64,000 nt of DNA from Brachyhypopomus gauderio (lineage: Eukaryota; Chordata; Actinopteri; Gymnotiformes; Hypopomidae): positions 10,760,438 through 10,824,437 of the forward strand of contig NC_135212.1 in the NCBI RefSeq assembly GCF_052324685.1. The letters are read 5' to 3'. The notes below the pieces were generated by a model that was given only the letters and a program-made list of their open reading frames with translations, was not told the DNA's origin and searched no databases. Each line of letters opens with the position of its first letter. Position 1 is the stretch's first letter. A program made the translations under genes and the position numbers. Shown here piece after piece: positions 45,720-59,650 of the stretch.

Positions 45720-46500
45720 TAGTTTTTATTGAACAGAGAGACACAGACACACACTCAGGGACTGTCAGGGACTGCCAATTTACCCAGCCTCCATGTTTTT
45801 GGACTGTGGGAGAAAACTGGAGAACCCGGAGGAAACCCACACAAACACAGGGAGAACATGAAAACTCCACTCAGATAGGGACTTGAACCCAAGACCCCAG
45901 TGCTGAGAGGCAAACGTGCTAACAAGCCACCATGTTGTTGCTTATTAATGAATAAGTCATATACACTGCTCCAAACATTTAAGGTAATGGGGTTTAGGGT
46001 CTGTCCCAAATCCAATAAGCTGCCTAAATAGGCTTTGATTACAAACGTTTGATGCTGCCTTAAAATTCGGCCAGATGAAGGTACCTCAGTAGGCAGCATA
46101 TTTAAGGTATCTAAGAACTGTGACAGCCTACGTGTCAGGACAGCACAACCTCAGTATGATAATATAGCAGTTTTGCTCCTCCAACCCTAAGTTATGCAAT
46201 TGTACTGTTGCTAAGCAATATATTATATCTGTGACCCATAATAAAAGCAGTCGTGAACCGTACATACTGGCTATGGGCCTTCACTAGACACAGACAAATG
46301 AAAACATGACCGTAGTATTAAAAACACGTCCATACTACTGTTGTCATCATCGCGTATACTATGTGCAACGTATTATTTCTCACAATATCCACTTTTTCGT
46401 TGAATGACCGTCTGGAAAATGGCGTTGTTAGCAATACGCTGATGCTTGGAAAACCTCACGGTGGTGCTGGCTAAGAGCTGCTAACTTGCTAGCACACTCA
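43151..46500. other. Intergenic module sequence of copy A
   Basis: This is the reverse-oriented counterpart of about 14727-18330. It includes the LINE-like 3' motif (about 44015-44040), a long (CA)n microsatellite at about 45657-45713 and the interspersed repeat at 45410-45940 with its gagaacatg signature. No gene is assigned. Confidence 0.45.
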
Positions 46501-46925
46501 CTAGGGGAAGCCCCTTAATGGGAAATTAACAAAACAAAATTCACAATCACACTAGAAAAAAAGCGAACACACTAGACCAGACACAAGAGATGTGACAACG
46601 CACTCACCAGCTCCAGTCCCAGACGTCATACACAGTGTTCAAACACACACACACACACGACGAAGGACGAGCAAACATTCGAGGCATAGGCAGTCTCGTG
46701 TGAGAGGAGCATTACCCCAGTCGTGGGTTCTAGTCCCCCCCATGTTACATATAGTGTGCAAGACAAAAACATTTAGACACGGCGGGATGAACGGTGACCG
46801 ACCCAGCTCCCTCTCACACAACACTCGACAAACATACATCACGCAGACAAACACCACGAGACCTGACCACAAACGAAGGAGAAAGTAAAGGAGGCTGGCA
46901 GCTTTCGAAAGGTGGCTGGTTATTC

Positions 46926-47120
46926 TGTGACGGGCGAGGAGTGCGGTCATGCCAGTCTCAGGGAAAAAGGAGGGTTTAATGATAACATGCACCAACTAAA
47001 GACCTGTGACAAGATTGAAATTAAGGATACAATAACCATCAGTCAACTGGTATTAAAATAAGACTTATATAGACAAATGACCCTCAGGTGGTGGCCTGAT
47101 GGGCCCCCCGTATTGTGACA
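46926..47120 (-). mobile_element. LTR fragment, copy A
   Basis: This is the counterpart of 10515-10709 (ends tgtcacaatacgg and cccgtcaca, on the minus strand). It is preceded by a C homopolymer at 47130-47152, which is a short G run in the inverted copy. The rest of the LTR element was lost with the 3.6-kb deletion. Confidence 0.55.
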
Positions 47121-47539
47121 GACAGCTCATCCCCCCCCCCCCCCCCCCCCCCAAGGCAAACTTCACAATGTACCAAGTGTCCAAATTGTTCTTTTCAGGG
47201 AATGAATGAAAGCCTTGGCATGAAGTCTTTAATTAATATAAATGTGTTGTCCAAGTGCTTAGGATCAAGAAACATTCATTAATATTTCACTTGTAAATTA
47301 ATGATATATTATGTCAGTGTGTATTGTTCTGTATCATCAGTTGGTCTTGTATCTACTCAATAACAAAAAATACAGATGTCATTTTTACAAACAGGGAATT
47401 CATGAATAAGGCCAGTGGAATCCAAGAGAAAAAAAGAGAAGACTTGTAAATGGACTCATTATACAGACAACTCCGTTACAGTTGGGAATGTGCAGTTATA
47501 AATTACATGAAAATATACATTTTCATAGTTTTGTCCTAC

Positions 47540-47854
47540 CTTCAGTGTTCAGATGGAGATGATATTGGCCTTTATTAGCACCACTCACATCATAGGTGTC
47601 TAATCTGTATCTTCCTGAGTCCTCCCTCTCCGTACTGGGTATTATATTGGTTCTGTTATCAGCTATAAACTGCCATCTTGGCTGATACAGTAAGATTCTG
47701 ATCTTTTTATATTTTAAAATTACACTGCTATTTTCCTTTTTTAAGATAATTTCATCCCCATCATCCAACTCCAGGTGAAGTTCCTGTCCCAGAGCCCCAT
47801 AACACGTAACATTCTGATTAACTCTGCAGACAGCAGGACCCACAGACATCACAC
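47540..47854 (-). pseudogene. CD2-like receptor remnant, copy A: IgV exon only
   Basis: This 315-nt exon in phase 1-1 with AG and GT borders encodes the same IgV domain as 9796-10107 (MSVGPAVCRVNQNVTCYG, DSGRYRLDTYDVSG) without a stop. The IgC2 and transmembrane exons are absent: a deletion joins sequence equal to about 11125 directly to sequence equal to about 14730 (junction near 46500-46510). Without a membrane anchor or an identified leader, it is most likely a gene remnant. Confidence 0.7.
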
Positions 47855-47963
47855 CTGCACATGAAGAACAGCAAGAACATTGTCATTAACAGCAACACAA
47901 ACCAATCATGGAGGATGTCCCAGTGCAGTTGATGACAGTTTTCCACTGAGTGTTTTCAGCTGC

Positions 47964-48612
47964 TGTAATGCCCCGGAGGTCACGTGAGGACACAGTTGAG
48001 AGTTTATTACTTAAATCAAAAGTAATTTTAGTGGGAGAGGAGGAAATAGATAGACTACCTACACGAAGAGCAGATACACGTTTACACTGACGATGGGGTA
48101 TATTAAACATATATCACATCAGAACAAAGGGGTGTACATAAAAATTGCCAGAACTACACAGGGTGACAACTCAAATGACTATTTTAAATACAAAACCACA
48201 GGAAAAACATTGGAATACATCAGGGCAGACTCAAAATGGCTAAACGCTGAAACTAAGTAGACACTAAACTAAACACGAAACAGTAGTACTGACATGAACA
48301 CGAGCATGAATCAGAGCTAAGAGGATAAGAAGATGAGGTAATTAATAATTAGCTTACACAGATATATACAGCAAATACCGGAATACAACGAAGTTCACAA
48401 TCAAAGACCACCAAAGACGAGAGAGAAATGCAGAGTATAAGTAGCCAGACTAATGAGGGATAAAACTAGATGCAGGTGACGGTGATAGCTGGGAACGAGG
48501 GGGTTGAACAGCACCGTGAAAATGAAAGTAAACAAAACACACATGGAAATGGAAAAACACGGAAGAGGGGAATAGACAGGGAGGTGATGGTGGGGTGGGG
48601 CAACACGTTACA
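47964..48612 (-). mobile_element. Solo LTR, copy A
   Basis: This is the orthologue of 9021-9686, 649 bp, with the perfect 5-bp duplication gctgc (47959-47963 and 48613-48617) still intact. Confidence 0.85.
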
Positions 48613-48937
48613 GCTGCCCCGTGTCACTGCACCGGCTGTAGCTTGTACAGATGGTGCTGGACTTCACGTGTCTCAGAGTCGTGGGTTCTTATAAACAACA
48701 TTTAATTCTGTTTTCCAACACACCTGTGTCCTGTTTCAGCGCCCTGAGTTACATCACATATACTGTTGATGCTTTCTTCACCTCCAAATTGTTGTGACTA
48801 GTGTTACAAAACATCCTTCACATTTTGTCGTCAAGGATGATCATATCAGCTATGCAGCTATGCAGCAATTTATACAAAGTAATGTTTTTTATTAATTACA
48901 TTTTATGTGTAAAATGTGTTAGAGGTGTATTCAACTA

Positions 48938-49979
48938 CACTGTAAAAAACAGAACTTAAAATTGCTCGCCTTACTATGATTTTTAGTTTAGCTGAGCCAA
49001 AAATAATTAATTGCACCATAAACTATAACAAAGTAATTGGATCGGCTTAATTTATTGAGTTTCTTGTTAAAAGTTGATCTGACCTTACAACCTACATTGT
49101 CAAAATATACAAATTGTAGTTGAACCCTAGTTAAGGCCAGGCCAACTCCTTTGCACATGCTCAATTTCACTCCTTAGTTGAGAACGGGGCGGGGTTTGCG
49201 ATTGGACTCCGGACATCTTGAAATGGATTTCACCTGCGGCAAGCAGCGACCTACGCTACTCTGAACTGAATATTAACATCCAAATGTGTTTTGTCATTTG
49301 TCTTATATGACCCAACTTCCGGCCCTGTTATGCGTATTATGTGGTGTTTATGTCTGTATAGTGTTATTAATGATTATTAATTATGTGTTATTAGTTAAGT
49401 CACCCCGGTCCATTTTTTTAATGTACATGCGCATTATTGGAGTTTCCCCTCCATGTATGTGTAACGTTGCCGTCTTCATGACCTCCCCATGTGTTTCATG
49501 TGCAAGGCCAAGCTATTTGAGGCCTTGAGTTTGATCTGACTGTGCATGTGAGTGCCAATTTTCTTGCGAGGTGAGAATAAAACCTCTGTTCTTGATAAGA
49601 ATGGTCTTGTCTGCAGCCTCTTTCTCCCACACCACGCCACAATATAATAAGTTGGCACAACTTTAAAAAATTTGGAACTCTTGGTATGTAAAATGTACAT
49701 TTTGAGGTTCATATACATGAGCAGAGTAAATGATCTGAACAAGATATAATAAGTTAGCATAACTTGAATCATTTGGAATTATTTGTAGGCGATACTTAAA
49801 ATCTGAAGTTTATATACCTGTGAAAAATAAATAATTGGAACAAAAAATAATAAGTTGGCTCAACTGTGAGTGAATTTCTTAAAAACTTAAGAGTTTGAGT
49901 TGGGATCAAAACTCAAAAATCGAGTGCAGTAAGTTGCCTTGAAATTTTGAGTTTTCTCAACTTTTTCGTTTTTACAGTG
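48938..49979 (+). mobile_element. CACTA-type element E3 at the A/B junction
   Basis: It has the same ends as E1 (cactgtaaaaaacagaac to gtttttacagtg). Its left flank is the right end of the old hAT element (gaggtgtattcaacta). Its right flank (cacattgacatgc) is the start of module copy B. The interior keeps most of the solo LTR (about 49319-49641) seen in E2. Confidence 0.75.
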
Positions 49980-50317
49980 CACATTGACATGCTATAGTAG
50001 CAAATCACTATGCAATAGATAAAAAATTAAATACTGCTCTTTTTTAGCCTTACTGAGAAGTAGTGCTGATAGAAGTTCCATATGCCATACTTTTTCTCGT
50101 TAGTAGCAGTAGTGTGCAAATAGCTGTAAAATTTTTATTTCAACACTATAAAATATGATTGTCAGACATTTTAGCTGAGCCTGTCAGAGCTTGATTACTG
50201 ACAAGTTTCATTTCTAAGTAGTGTTTTAACCTTTTGAAGGTATTTTATGCATCCAAAAAATTGGAGATTTTTTTATATTGATACGCAAAAGTTACTTTTA
50301 ACCTGCGGCGGTCATTG

Positions 50318-50344
50318 TGACGTCATCGCGGGCGAGTATAAATA
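50318..50344 (+). promoter_or_regulatory. CRE plus TATA promoter of FSIP2-like copy B
   Basis: TGACGTCA at 50318-50325 and tataaata at 50337-50344 have the same 11-bp spacing as in copy A. Here the upstream sequence is the original module sequence, not a transposon. Confidence 0.5.
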
Positions 50345-51328
50345 TACGCGCCCGCCCCACACGCGCTCATTTAAATACGCGACGGACGGATTTACTGAAC
50401 TTCTTATCCATAAAACACGTGGACAGATCAATTAACTTCAGCTGTGAGTTCTATCTATATTCTATATTTATAACCACTAGTGATTTTAAAAATTCCATTC
50501 TTCTAAACTACGCTTCAACTTAAATTAGAACACAATTTTTTACGATTTAAATTGTGAATTGGGTGTTTTGTAGATATTTTAATATAGTTACCAAACCAGG
50601 CTGCGCTCACCAAACAGCGCATCGGGCGCATGTACAGCGCTTTCTTCCAGGGGTTATTGTGGCTACCCAGATATTATTGTGAAAGGCTGTAGCTAACGTT
50701 AGCTAGGAATGTATCTTAATTGTATTTGGATGGAGTTTGCATTATTTCACTTTTAGCACCCCGAAGCACCTTTACAAACTGTTGTCAGTGGGTTTAATGC
50801 ATTTAATCGGATATTTTCAGTGTTTACTCGGTTTTCGGTGTGCGGCGCAATCAAACAAATACTTAAGAATAATATGAAACTGTCATTTGTCAAGCAGCTA
50901 TAATCTGAAGACAGGTTCGAGTTTGGCATTGGCAAATAAGTTAGCTAACTAATATTACTAAAACCGAGACCAGCGAGCGGTTTTGAACTTGGACATGAGA
51001 CTCTAGTCGGCTGTTTCATCTGTCGCTGCCCGTTTCAGCATGTTTCACTCAGTTTATAACTGTGTACCAACTTAAGCAATAGAACACGAGAGGGAGTGTG
51101 TTATCGCGAATAACGTCACGGCTGTGTTCACAGCGCGTTCAGTTGTTCTGCTGTCATTGCAGTCGACCTAATCGTTTTTGTGGTAAATGTAGGTTCAGAA
51201 TTTGATGTAAGTGTGGAGTCACACTCTTTTTCTGAGTCTGTCCAAACTGGCTGCAGGTCAAACGTTATGTTAAAGGCATCCATTTGATAATTTTTTGCAG
51301 GAGGTTAAGCACAGATACAAAAATGTCT

Positions 51329-51382
<54 letters not shown>

Positions 51383-52238
51383 CCGTTGCTTGGCAACGCG
51401 TCCGCGGAGTGATACAGATTAGCTAGCGTTAGTTTTCTAGCTAGCTAACGGCTTGTTGTGTAGCTAATTTGTGAATTGAAGTAGTGCCTGCTAACTGTTA
51501 GCTCGTTTAGCTAGTGTTGCTAACGTTAGCTACTCTGTGTTGTAATGGTGGTGCTGGCAAACGGAGCTAAAATGAGCCCTTTACAACTGCCAAATCAATT
51601 AAGGTCATTTTGTAAATTTAATGGAATAATTTAAAGAAATAGAAGGCTTGTTAATGTCTTCTCTTTCTTTAAACTATTTCCTTTAGTTGACAATATTTGT
51701 GTTTTTCACTGTTTCACATCAGTTTTGCTGTAACAAACGTGTGGAAGTCGCATAATCTGTACATTATGATTAAAATGACACCACAAATAACATTAGTTTT
51801 CCTTGTATGTAGCAAATACATCCAGTAATATTTGGATGTCTAGACATTACAATTGTTTATTTCTGAACTATATTCAGTTTTCTCACTATGATGTGAAATA
51901 CTGTCTGTGTAGGCAGTTTTAGGACAGACTGCTCCACCTGGAGGATTTTTCACTAGCTGCCACTGGTATACAGAATACAGTGGAATCTGTAATGAAGAAT
52001 TTGTTTCGTAAATGTAATGATATAACAGGAAGAAATGTTATATAGCTGTTGTATAAGTGATTTGATGAACACAATGCATGGTGGATGGATGATGCAGCAG
52101 TGCAAGTGTAAGTGTTACAACTGTACTGAGTTCAGATGGGAAGAAGAGTTTAAGAACACATGGAAGTGGTGTATTTCTTTCAAAGAAATCAAACAGCTTT
52201 GTAGTGATTTAATAATGGTGTTTTCTTCTGTTTTACAG
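50345..52238. other. 5' region and first intron of FSIP2-like copy B
   Basis: The counterpart of 37457-39406. It includes (GT)n at about 51334-51377 and the gctaacgttagct palindromes. No coding exon is seen. Confidence 0.45.
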
Positions 52239-55200
52239 ATGAATGCTAAGAAGATCGACACCAAGAAGAAGGACCAGAGATCTGAAGTGCCTGCCAGGCC
52301 TTCTGTGCTCTACAGGGGCAAATTGGGAGAGAATGTGAGTGTGGGAAGAATGATTTTCACCTCTAATGAAAACACTTTGACTTAATCTGGACCGGTTTAT
52401 GGTTGCAAATGTTTTTACTTCAACCATCTTAAGTGTTTGGGATTGAGTTAGTTGGATGTGTGCGGCAGGTTTAAAATGCTTTTGATGTTATTCTTTCCTG
52501 ACAGCTCACTCGACCTTTCCCAGACTTTGACTTGTGGGATCCCAACATGCACCTGACTGACTGGACCTACAACAGTCTGCATGATTCACACTTGAAGAGC
52601 TACTTTAGCAAGCCAAATAGGAAAAGGCTGCTTATTAAGCATGGCCTTATAACTCGTGATGAAAAGGTACACACATTTTTAACAGGACAAGATATACATA
52701 CATTTTCAGAAAGTGATAATATTAGACTTTGAAGTATATTACAATATTAATATCAGAGTTAGAAGAAAAGGTTCTAAACCAGCACTTTTTCAGGTTCTGT
52801 GCTCTCGGAAGGAATTCAGCCAGCACACGAAGTATGTGAAGACTGTTCAGCAGAGCTGGGAAAAGCTCTTTGTCCAAAAACAGGCAAGTCAGCTGTCATT
52901 CAGTTAAACTGATTTACATATTTAAAACCTTCACTAACAGTTAATGTTAGAGTAAGATTCAGAAGTGCAGAGTTGGACTAAGCAGAAAACTCAGTACAAC
53001 ATTCTGAATCTTTGTGTGTGTGTTAAATATATAGTATATATAACATCAATATGTCATAAAGCATGTATAAATGAACGTCCTTAAACTGATTCTTATTTGC
53101 AATTGTAACGTATCAATTTATCCTTGCAGAAAGAGCTTCTGAAAGAATTCATGCTGCAGGGACTGAGAGGCGAGCTTCCAGAGCATGTCACTATTTCAGA
53201 CACGAAACAGTGGCTCGTTTATAAAGGGAAGAATACCTTCAAGACAATGTAGGTTTCTGTAGCTTCAGATTCAATAGTATAAAAGTTATCAGAAGTTACA
53301 ATGATTTATGTAACATGTAGATTTGATTTATTTAAGATTAAAATTGCTTCATGTTTTTATGTGCAGGTATCAGAAATTCATGAAATGGAGTGACCCTCAG
53401 TGTGCTGAACTGGTAGGAAGGCGGTTTCGCATGAATATACTATAAAATAATACATGACCAGCTGTGAAGCAGTGTTGCTGATTGATCAGATGTTGACTGG
53501 GCATTTAAGGTTTATCTTGACCATGTTTGTTTACTTAGGTCTGGGAACTGAGCCATCGGTTTCAGCTTGAGGAGCTGGAGAAGAAGATCATCCGAGAGCT
53601 ACGACTGGAAGGCCAAGGCCAGGAGCAACTGGAGAACCTGAGCAGATTTCTCTCAAGGGCGCGACCTGTTCTCTCCATTTCATCTAATGAGTAAGAGATT
53701 TAATGAAATTTAGTAATAATCAAGCTTATATAATGGACGACAGCTGCTATGTGAAACACAAACATGACAAACTTGTTTTTTTTTGTTTTGCTTTTGTTAG
53801 GCGTAACAATACATCCGCTGAAGATGACGTGAGTTTGGTTATTATTCATACTAACAGATAATGCTAGATCAGTGACTATAACATTTAAAATGCACTACTC
53901 TAGGTTCTCATTATTATTTTATAAATCATGGTATTTCAAGTACAAATGAAAATCAGTATGTGTTGAAGTGTTTGTGATCTTGATCCTAATTTGACATCCT
54001 GTTTCAAACCCAAAATTGCACAGATGACAGTGGAAAATCTGCACAATTTAATTAAGAAAACCACGACTTCTTTAACAAGAGAAGTAAAGGAGAATCTTGC
54101 CTCTGTTATGCTGGAGGTCCTGCATGAGGAATGTAGTACACCATGCAGTAGAACAGATTCATCCAGTGATTTTATCCCAGTGTCTTCAAAAGAAGATGTG
54201 GACCAGATAGCTGAAGAGCCCATTGTCACAGCAGTCTCTTGCCAGGACTCTGTTTCACCTGTCATCTCAGGCACAGCCAGTAAAGAGTACCGCAGTTCTG
54301 TTTTGCTGAACGCAGTAGGTCTCTCGGGACACTCGAGTGGATACTCTCTGGGCTCTGGGGCAAAGCGAGCCCTCAGCAAAACCAAGGTTGACTGCTCTAA
54401 CCAGGAGAGTTCCTCAGCAGTTAAGCTGATCTCCAATCCTCCCTCAGAGTCCAGCGACTCACCAAGTTCTGCCAAGTTGGATAACAACAACGAGATTGTG
54501 CTGAGAGTTGTGGACATAACTGTAACCAAAATGATGATGGAAACCTTCAGGTTACACAGTTCATCTCCTGAATTGGCAACTCTCATCCAAGACTTTGTGA
54601 GCGTTGTTTCATCACATCCCCAGCATGAGTTTATTTTATGGCTACGTAGTGCTGTTGTCGAAACTGTAATGGAACAGTTCTTTGAGACAGAAGGTAAACT
54701 TCAGTTCAGTGCATTTTGGATTTAATTGACATTTTATCTTATGTAATCTAGGGGAATGAAAGACGAGAATAAATTTTATGTAGGCATTTATGCAGTGACT
54801 GAAAGACTAGAATAAATATAATGTATGCATTTATGCAGTGACTGATGTCGGAGATGCAACTGGAGGTGAAAGTCTTGCAGACACTGTAGTTGCAATTGGA
54901 GAGACTGCTACGGAGATGCCGAAAATGGAAGAGACCCCAACTGGTAAGTATCAGCAGCAGGAGTCACTAATCAGGTCCTAAGTACTGATCTGTTTCATCT
55001 AGGCTGGTTAATAAATGTTACTTTTTTCTTTAACACAAAGGCTTAGGCATTTATGCAGTGATTGAAAGACGAGAATAAATATAATGTATGCATTTATGCA
55101 GTGACTGATGTCGGAGATGCAACTGGAGGTGAAAGTCTTGAAGACACTGTAGTTGCAATTGGAGAGAATGCTACGGAGATGCCAAAAATGGAAGAGACCC

Positions 55201-55392
55201 CAGCTGGTAAGTATCAGCAGCAGGAGTCACTAATCAGGTCCTAAGTACTGATCTGTTTCATGTAGGCTGGTTAATAAATGTTACTTTTTTCTTTAACACA
55301 AAGGCTCAAGACCCAAGAAAGTGAAGCGAGTCCGAGCATTCTTCAGGAGGGCTTGGCAGGCAGTTAAAAGGACATTCTGCTGTTGCCACTGA
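52239..55392 (+). CDS. Fibrous sheath-interacting protein 2-like protein, copy B (11 exons, 553 aa)
   Basis: Exons: 52239-52334, 52505-52666, 52794-52883, 53130-53248, 53367-53412, 53539-53690, 53801-53828, 54024-54693, 54839-54943, 55102-55206, 55304-55392. Exon lengths are identical to copy A, again 553 codons and a TGA, with the same GC donor after exon 3 and the same duplicated 105-nt exons. By my reading only three residues differ from copy A: K for R in exon 1 (DTKKKDQ), F for I in exon 8 (HEFILW) and P for T in exon 9 (EMPKMEE). Both copies being open end to end argues that they are functional genes or very recent duplicates. The role in the sperm tail is inferred from the FSIP2-like N-terminus only. 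Confidence 0.75.
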
Positions 55393-58300
55393 TCCAACAA
55401 GATTTGCCCTCAAAATGATTAAATAAAAAAAAAAAAAAAAAAAAAAAAACCTTCTCTAGCATTTCAGTTCTGTGAATTTTACTGATGCTGTTCCATCTGT
55501 AAAGGTAAAGACAGTGTCACCATGGGCAACAGATGGAATTAATCTGAATAAAGAATATTACACTGGCACCACTGTGATAAAAGAGGGTTTGGCCACATTA
55601 GGTTATAGAAATTCTCAATTTAGGGTTATTGATAACAGAACAATAGTGTTAACCATGTCTTCAAGCAAAGGTTTTGCAGTGCTATGGTATCCACAGGCAA
55701 CAAACCATTAGACCCTTCTGACATTCTTCTCACACTGTTATATGGCTGCAACAGGTTTACACACATCTGAAAACAAAAACATATACATTCAGATTATTTA
55801 AACTATCTGGTTTTCCACATATAACTGAAATAACAAGTGTAGTCATAGAGTGTACACTAGACAGATTGAAAGTAAGTTTACAGGAAAAAAATGTTACTCA
55901 AAAGAAAAAATATACTTTACTCAAGAACAAGCACTTCAAAAAGCAGTTTTAACACATGTATCAGGAGCATCTAGTACTGTAAAATGTTTTTGTAAATTTA
56001 TGCATTCCTAGAAGTCCTAAAAGCAGATTTTAAAAATTAAGAACATTGTAGAAAAAAGAATGCAATGAAACATTTTCAAAATGGAATGGAAACATACATG
56101 AACCATGAATCCCTGTTTTATGTGCACATGAAAACCTTTAAAAGTATCAGTATTAATATTAGAATGGGGACACTAGACATGCTAATGTGTGAATCTGTTA
56201 AACCACCAGTCCTGTTCTCCTGTACGATGTTGTGTTAATCACTTGAGTAATCATGGAGTTCTTAGTGCTAGGATGGACATACTCCACTTCTTTTGCTGTT
56301 TCCTGATGTTTTCATTGCTGTTACTGTGGTGTCCGTTGTCGATCAGAAGAGGATGGGACCCCCTCTTTCAGTCTTGGTTCTTCTCCAGGTTGAGGAATAT
56401 ATGGTATGACAAATAAAAAAATATCATTAAGAACCCATAGAAGACCAACAAGACGGTACATAGTTGACTTCAAAGAGAACAGCAGGACACTGCAGTCCAG
56501 ACCTTTACACTTACAGCATTTTAGCAAATGCCCATAACTCACTAGTTATATTATCTACACAATCTGTAACCCACAGCCGTGATAAGTGGATCCTAAATAA
56601 GTCATGTGACTCCTTACAAGTGATGAAACACTCCTGGTGACATCAACAGTTAATTTTTTGTTGGCTAAGTAAAATGTATGCAGAGTCAGTTAACTAGCAT
56701 GTTTTATCTTTAACACAATGCTATCTGTGTTATGTTCAATGGAATTTTTAAGCAAAATACTTGATGTATATGAAAAATATTTTAAACAAACAATGACAAT
56801 AATAATAATGACAAACGTTATTGATCCCACGAGTGGGAAATTCAGTTTCCCCAGGACCCCGGTGTAAAGCACAGGGAACCTAGAGTGGCCACACTTCAAG
56901 GTGCCGCCGTACAGATTAGGGAGAAACATAGAGAGATAAACATTAGGAGGAGACAAAAAATATGACCAGATTATTCTCACAAACAGGACAACCGTCTGTG
57001 TGCATGCAAAACATCCCCATAGCACATACAAGCATTGATAACACAGACAGTAAGCAGTGAGAGACGTGATTCATTCAGAGAGGGAGTGGGGGAGCCAGAG
57101 GCCTGGCACACAGTCTTTGTGTCAAAGTTAGCGGTGGAGGCGACAGTCTCTGTGTGGGGGTAGGAGCAGGTAACCAAGATGACGACCTTCTGGGAGACAT
57201 TTACAGTGGAAATATACATATTAAATAAAGCCAAGAGTACAAGCAAGTAACATTAAAAAACTTTTTATATTCTGCTGCTTTGTGTGGACGGTACATGCAC
57301 AGGGAACTGTGGGTAACTGAGGAGCAGGAAGCATACGTCAGTCATGTCTTACAAATCAGGTTGAATGTAGGCTGCATTTCTAGGGTGTATTTGAAGGGCC
57401 CTTCAGTTGGAACAGCCTCCTATGATGTAATGGCTGATTGATGCAGCCTATCTAAGCTTTAGCCTAGATCTTGTAACGCAGCTACTGTGTCCCTCTCTCC
57501 AACAGAACTCCTCCCATTTCCTCTACAAGACAGTTTAATACACGTAGACAACATCCATCACTTTCCCATCAGTGCACAATACACATTTTGCCAACAAGCA
57601 AAACATTTAACAAACAATATTGTTTGCAATGCATATGTAGCTTTACCTTTCCTATACGTTGCAAAACACATTTTCCACTGCTGAGTCTGGACAGGGACAC
57701 AGCCTTTCTGCCATCATGCAAAATTAAGGGATGTCCAAGCAAGAACAGACCAGCTTGGGCAGTTTTTACAATGAATTCAATTTCACAATGTCCTTAAAGA
57801 GCTGAACATTGATGCTCTGTAAGCAGTTCTGTAAATGTGTGTAATTTCATTTGTGCTTCTTTGCTGCTGTTTGACCAGGGGAGTCTCATGGTTGCCATGA
57901 CACTCTTCAGATTGAGTTCTTCTACACGTCTTGATCCACATTGGTGTGCAGAACCTCTGACATCTGCTGTTCTTCACCCAAGAGCATTACAATGGAAAGA
58001 TCACATGTTCAACATCACAGGGTGGCATAACATCAATGAGATCTCACAACATGCTGACACACGTATTACTTTGAGAGCAGTATGACAGAAAAGGGAGCTG
58101 AATACGCTGGTCAACAATTATTTAGTTTCCTGCAAATAAAACTCCCTGTTTATGATGTATTTTTGCATAGTGAATCCAAATGTTTCCAGTACATTTGTAA
58201 ATATTCATTATTGAATGATGAATGAATGAATGAACGTTCGATTTATATAGCACCTTTCAGAATACCCAAGGCGCTTTACAATTTCAACACAGGTACAAGT

Positions 58301-58434
58301 CACAGACAACCAATCACACACACAGCGGCGAGAAGCGGAAGCCAATTGCGCACAGCGTACTCTCTACCAGGATCCACAGCCCCCTGGGGGACTGAATGGG
58401 GTGCAGGAAGGGGAGAGAGGACAGACCCTAGTGG

Positions 58435-58470
<36 letters not shown>

Positions 58471-59230
58471 TAGTTTTTATTGAACAGAGAGACACAGACA
58501 CACACTCAGGGACTGTCAGGGACTGCCAATTTACCCAGCCTCCATGTTTTTGGACTGTGGGAGAAAACCCACACAAACACAGGGAGAACATGGAAACTCC
58601 ACTCAGATAGGGACTTGAACCCAAGACCCCAGTGCTGAGAGGCAAACGTGCTAACAAGCCACCATGTTGTTGCTTATTAATGAATAAGTCATATACACTG
58701 CTCCAAACATTTAAGGTAATGGGGTTTAGGGTCTGTCCCAAATCCAAGTAAGCTGCCTAAATAGGCTTTGATTACAAACGTTTGATGCTGCCTTAAAATT
58801 CGGCCAGATGAAGGTACCTCAGTAGGCAGCATATTTAAGGTATCTAAGAACTGGGACAGCCTACGTGTCAGGACAGCACAACCTCAGTATGATAATATTA
58901 TAGCAGTTTGGCTCCTCCAACCCTAAGTTATGCAATTGTACTGTTGCTAAGCAATATATTATATCTGTGACCCATAATAAAAGCAGTCGTGAACCGTACA
59001 TACTGGCTATGGGCCTTCACTAGACACAGACAAATGAAAACATGACCGTAGTATTAAAAACACGTCCATACTACTGTTGTCATCATCGCGTATACTATGT
59101 GCAACGTATTATTTCTCACAATATCCACTTTTTTGTTGAATGACCGTCTGGAAAATTGTTAGCAATACGCTGACGCTTGGAAAACCTCACGGTAGTGCTG
59201 GCTAAGAGCTGCTAACTTGCTAGCACACTC
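55393..59230. other. 3' region and intergenic sequence of copy B
   Basis: The counterpart of 42567-46510. It has an A tract at about 55424-55449 interrupted by taaat, giving an AATAAA signal that copy A lacks. It also has a (CA)n repeat at about 58436-58464, much shorter than in A, and the interspersed repeat at 58220-58670. No gene is assigned. Confidence 0.45.
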
Positions 59231-59650
59231 ACTAGGGGAAGCCCCTTAATGGGAAATTAACAAAACAAAATTCACAATCATACTAGAAAAAAAGCGAACA
59301 CACTAGACCAGACACAAGAGATGCGACAACGCACTCACCAGCTCCAGTCCCAGACGTCATACACAGTGTTCAAACACACACACGACGAAGGACGAGCAAA
59401 CATTCGAGGCATACGCAGTCTCGTGTGAGAGGAGCATTACCCCAGTCGTGGGTTCTAGTCCCCCCCATGTTACATATAGTGTGCAAGACAAAAACATTTA
59501 GACACGGCGGGATGAACGGTGACCGACCCAGCTCCCTCTCACACAACACACGACAAACATACATCACGCAGACAAACACCACGAGACCTGACCACAAACG
59601 AAGGAGAAAGTAAAGGAGGCTGGCAGCTTTCGAAAGGTGGCTGGTTATTC

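Larger units (their letters stand above)
33810..48937 (+). repeat. Segmental duplication, module copy A
   Basis: Apart from the THAP-element insertion (34125-37406), this interval is nearly identical to 49980-62821 in the same orientation. It is also similar, in reverse orientation, to about 8725-30200. It contains an intact FSIP2-like gene, an IgV exon remnant and an old solo LTR. Confidence 0.9.

Noticed and set aside
45490-45870. Open frames rich in CV or TH dipeptides around 45660-45720, 58440-58465 and 15810-15830.
   Set aside because: They are translations of (CA)n/(TG)n microsatellites.
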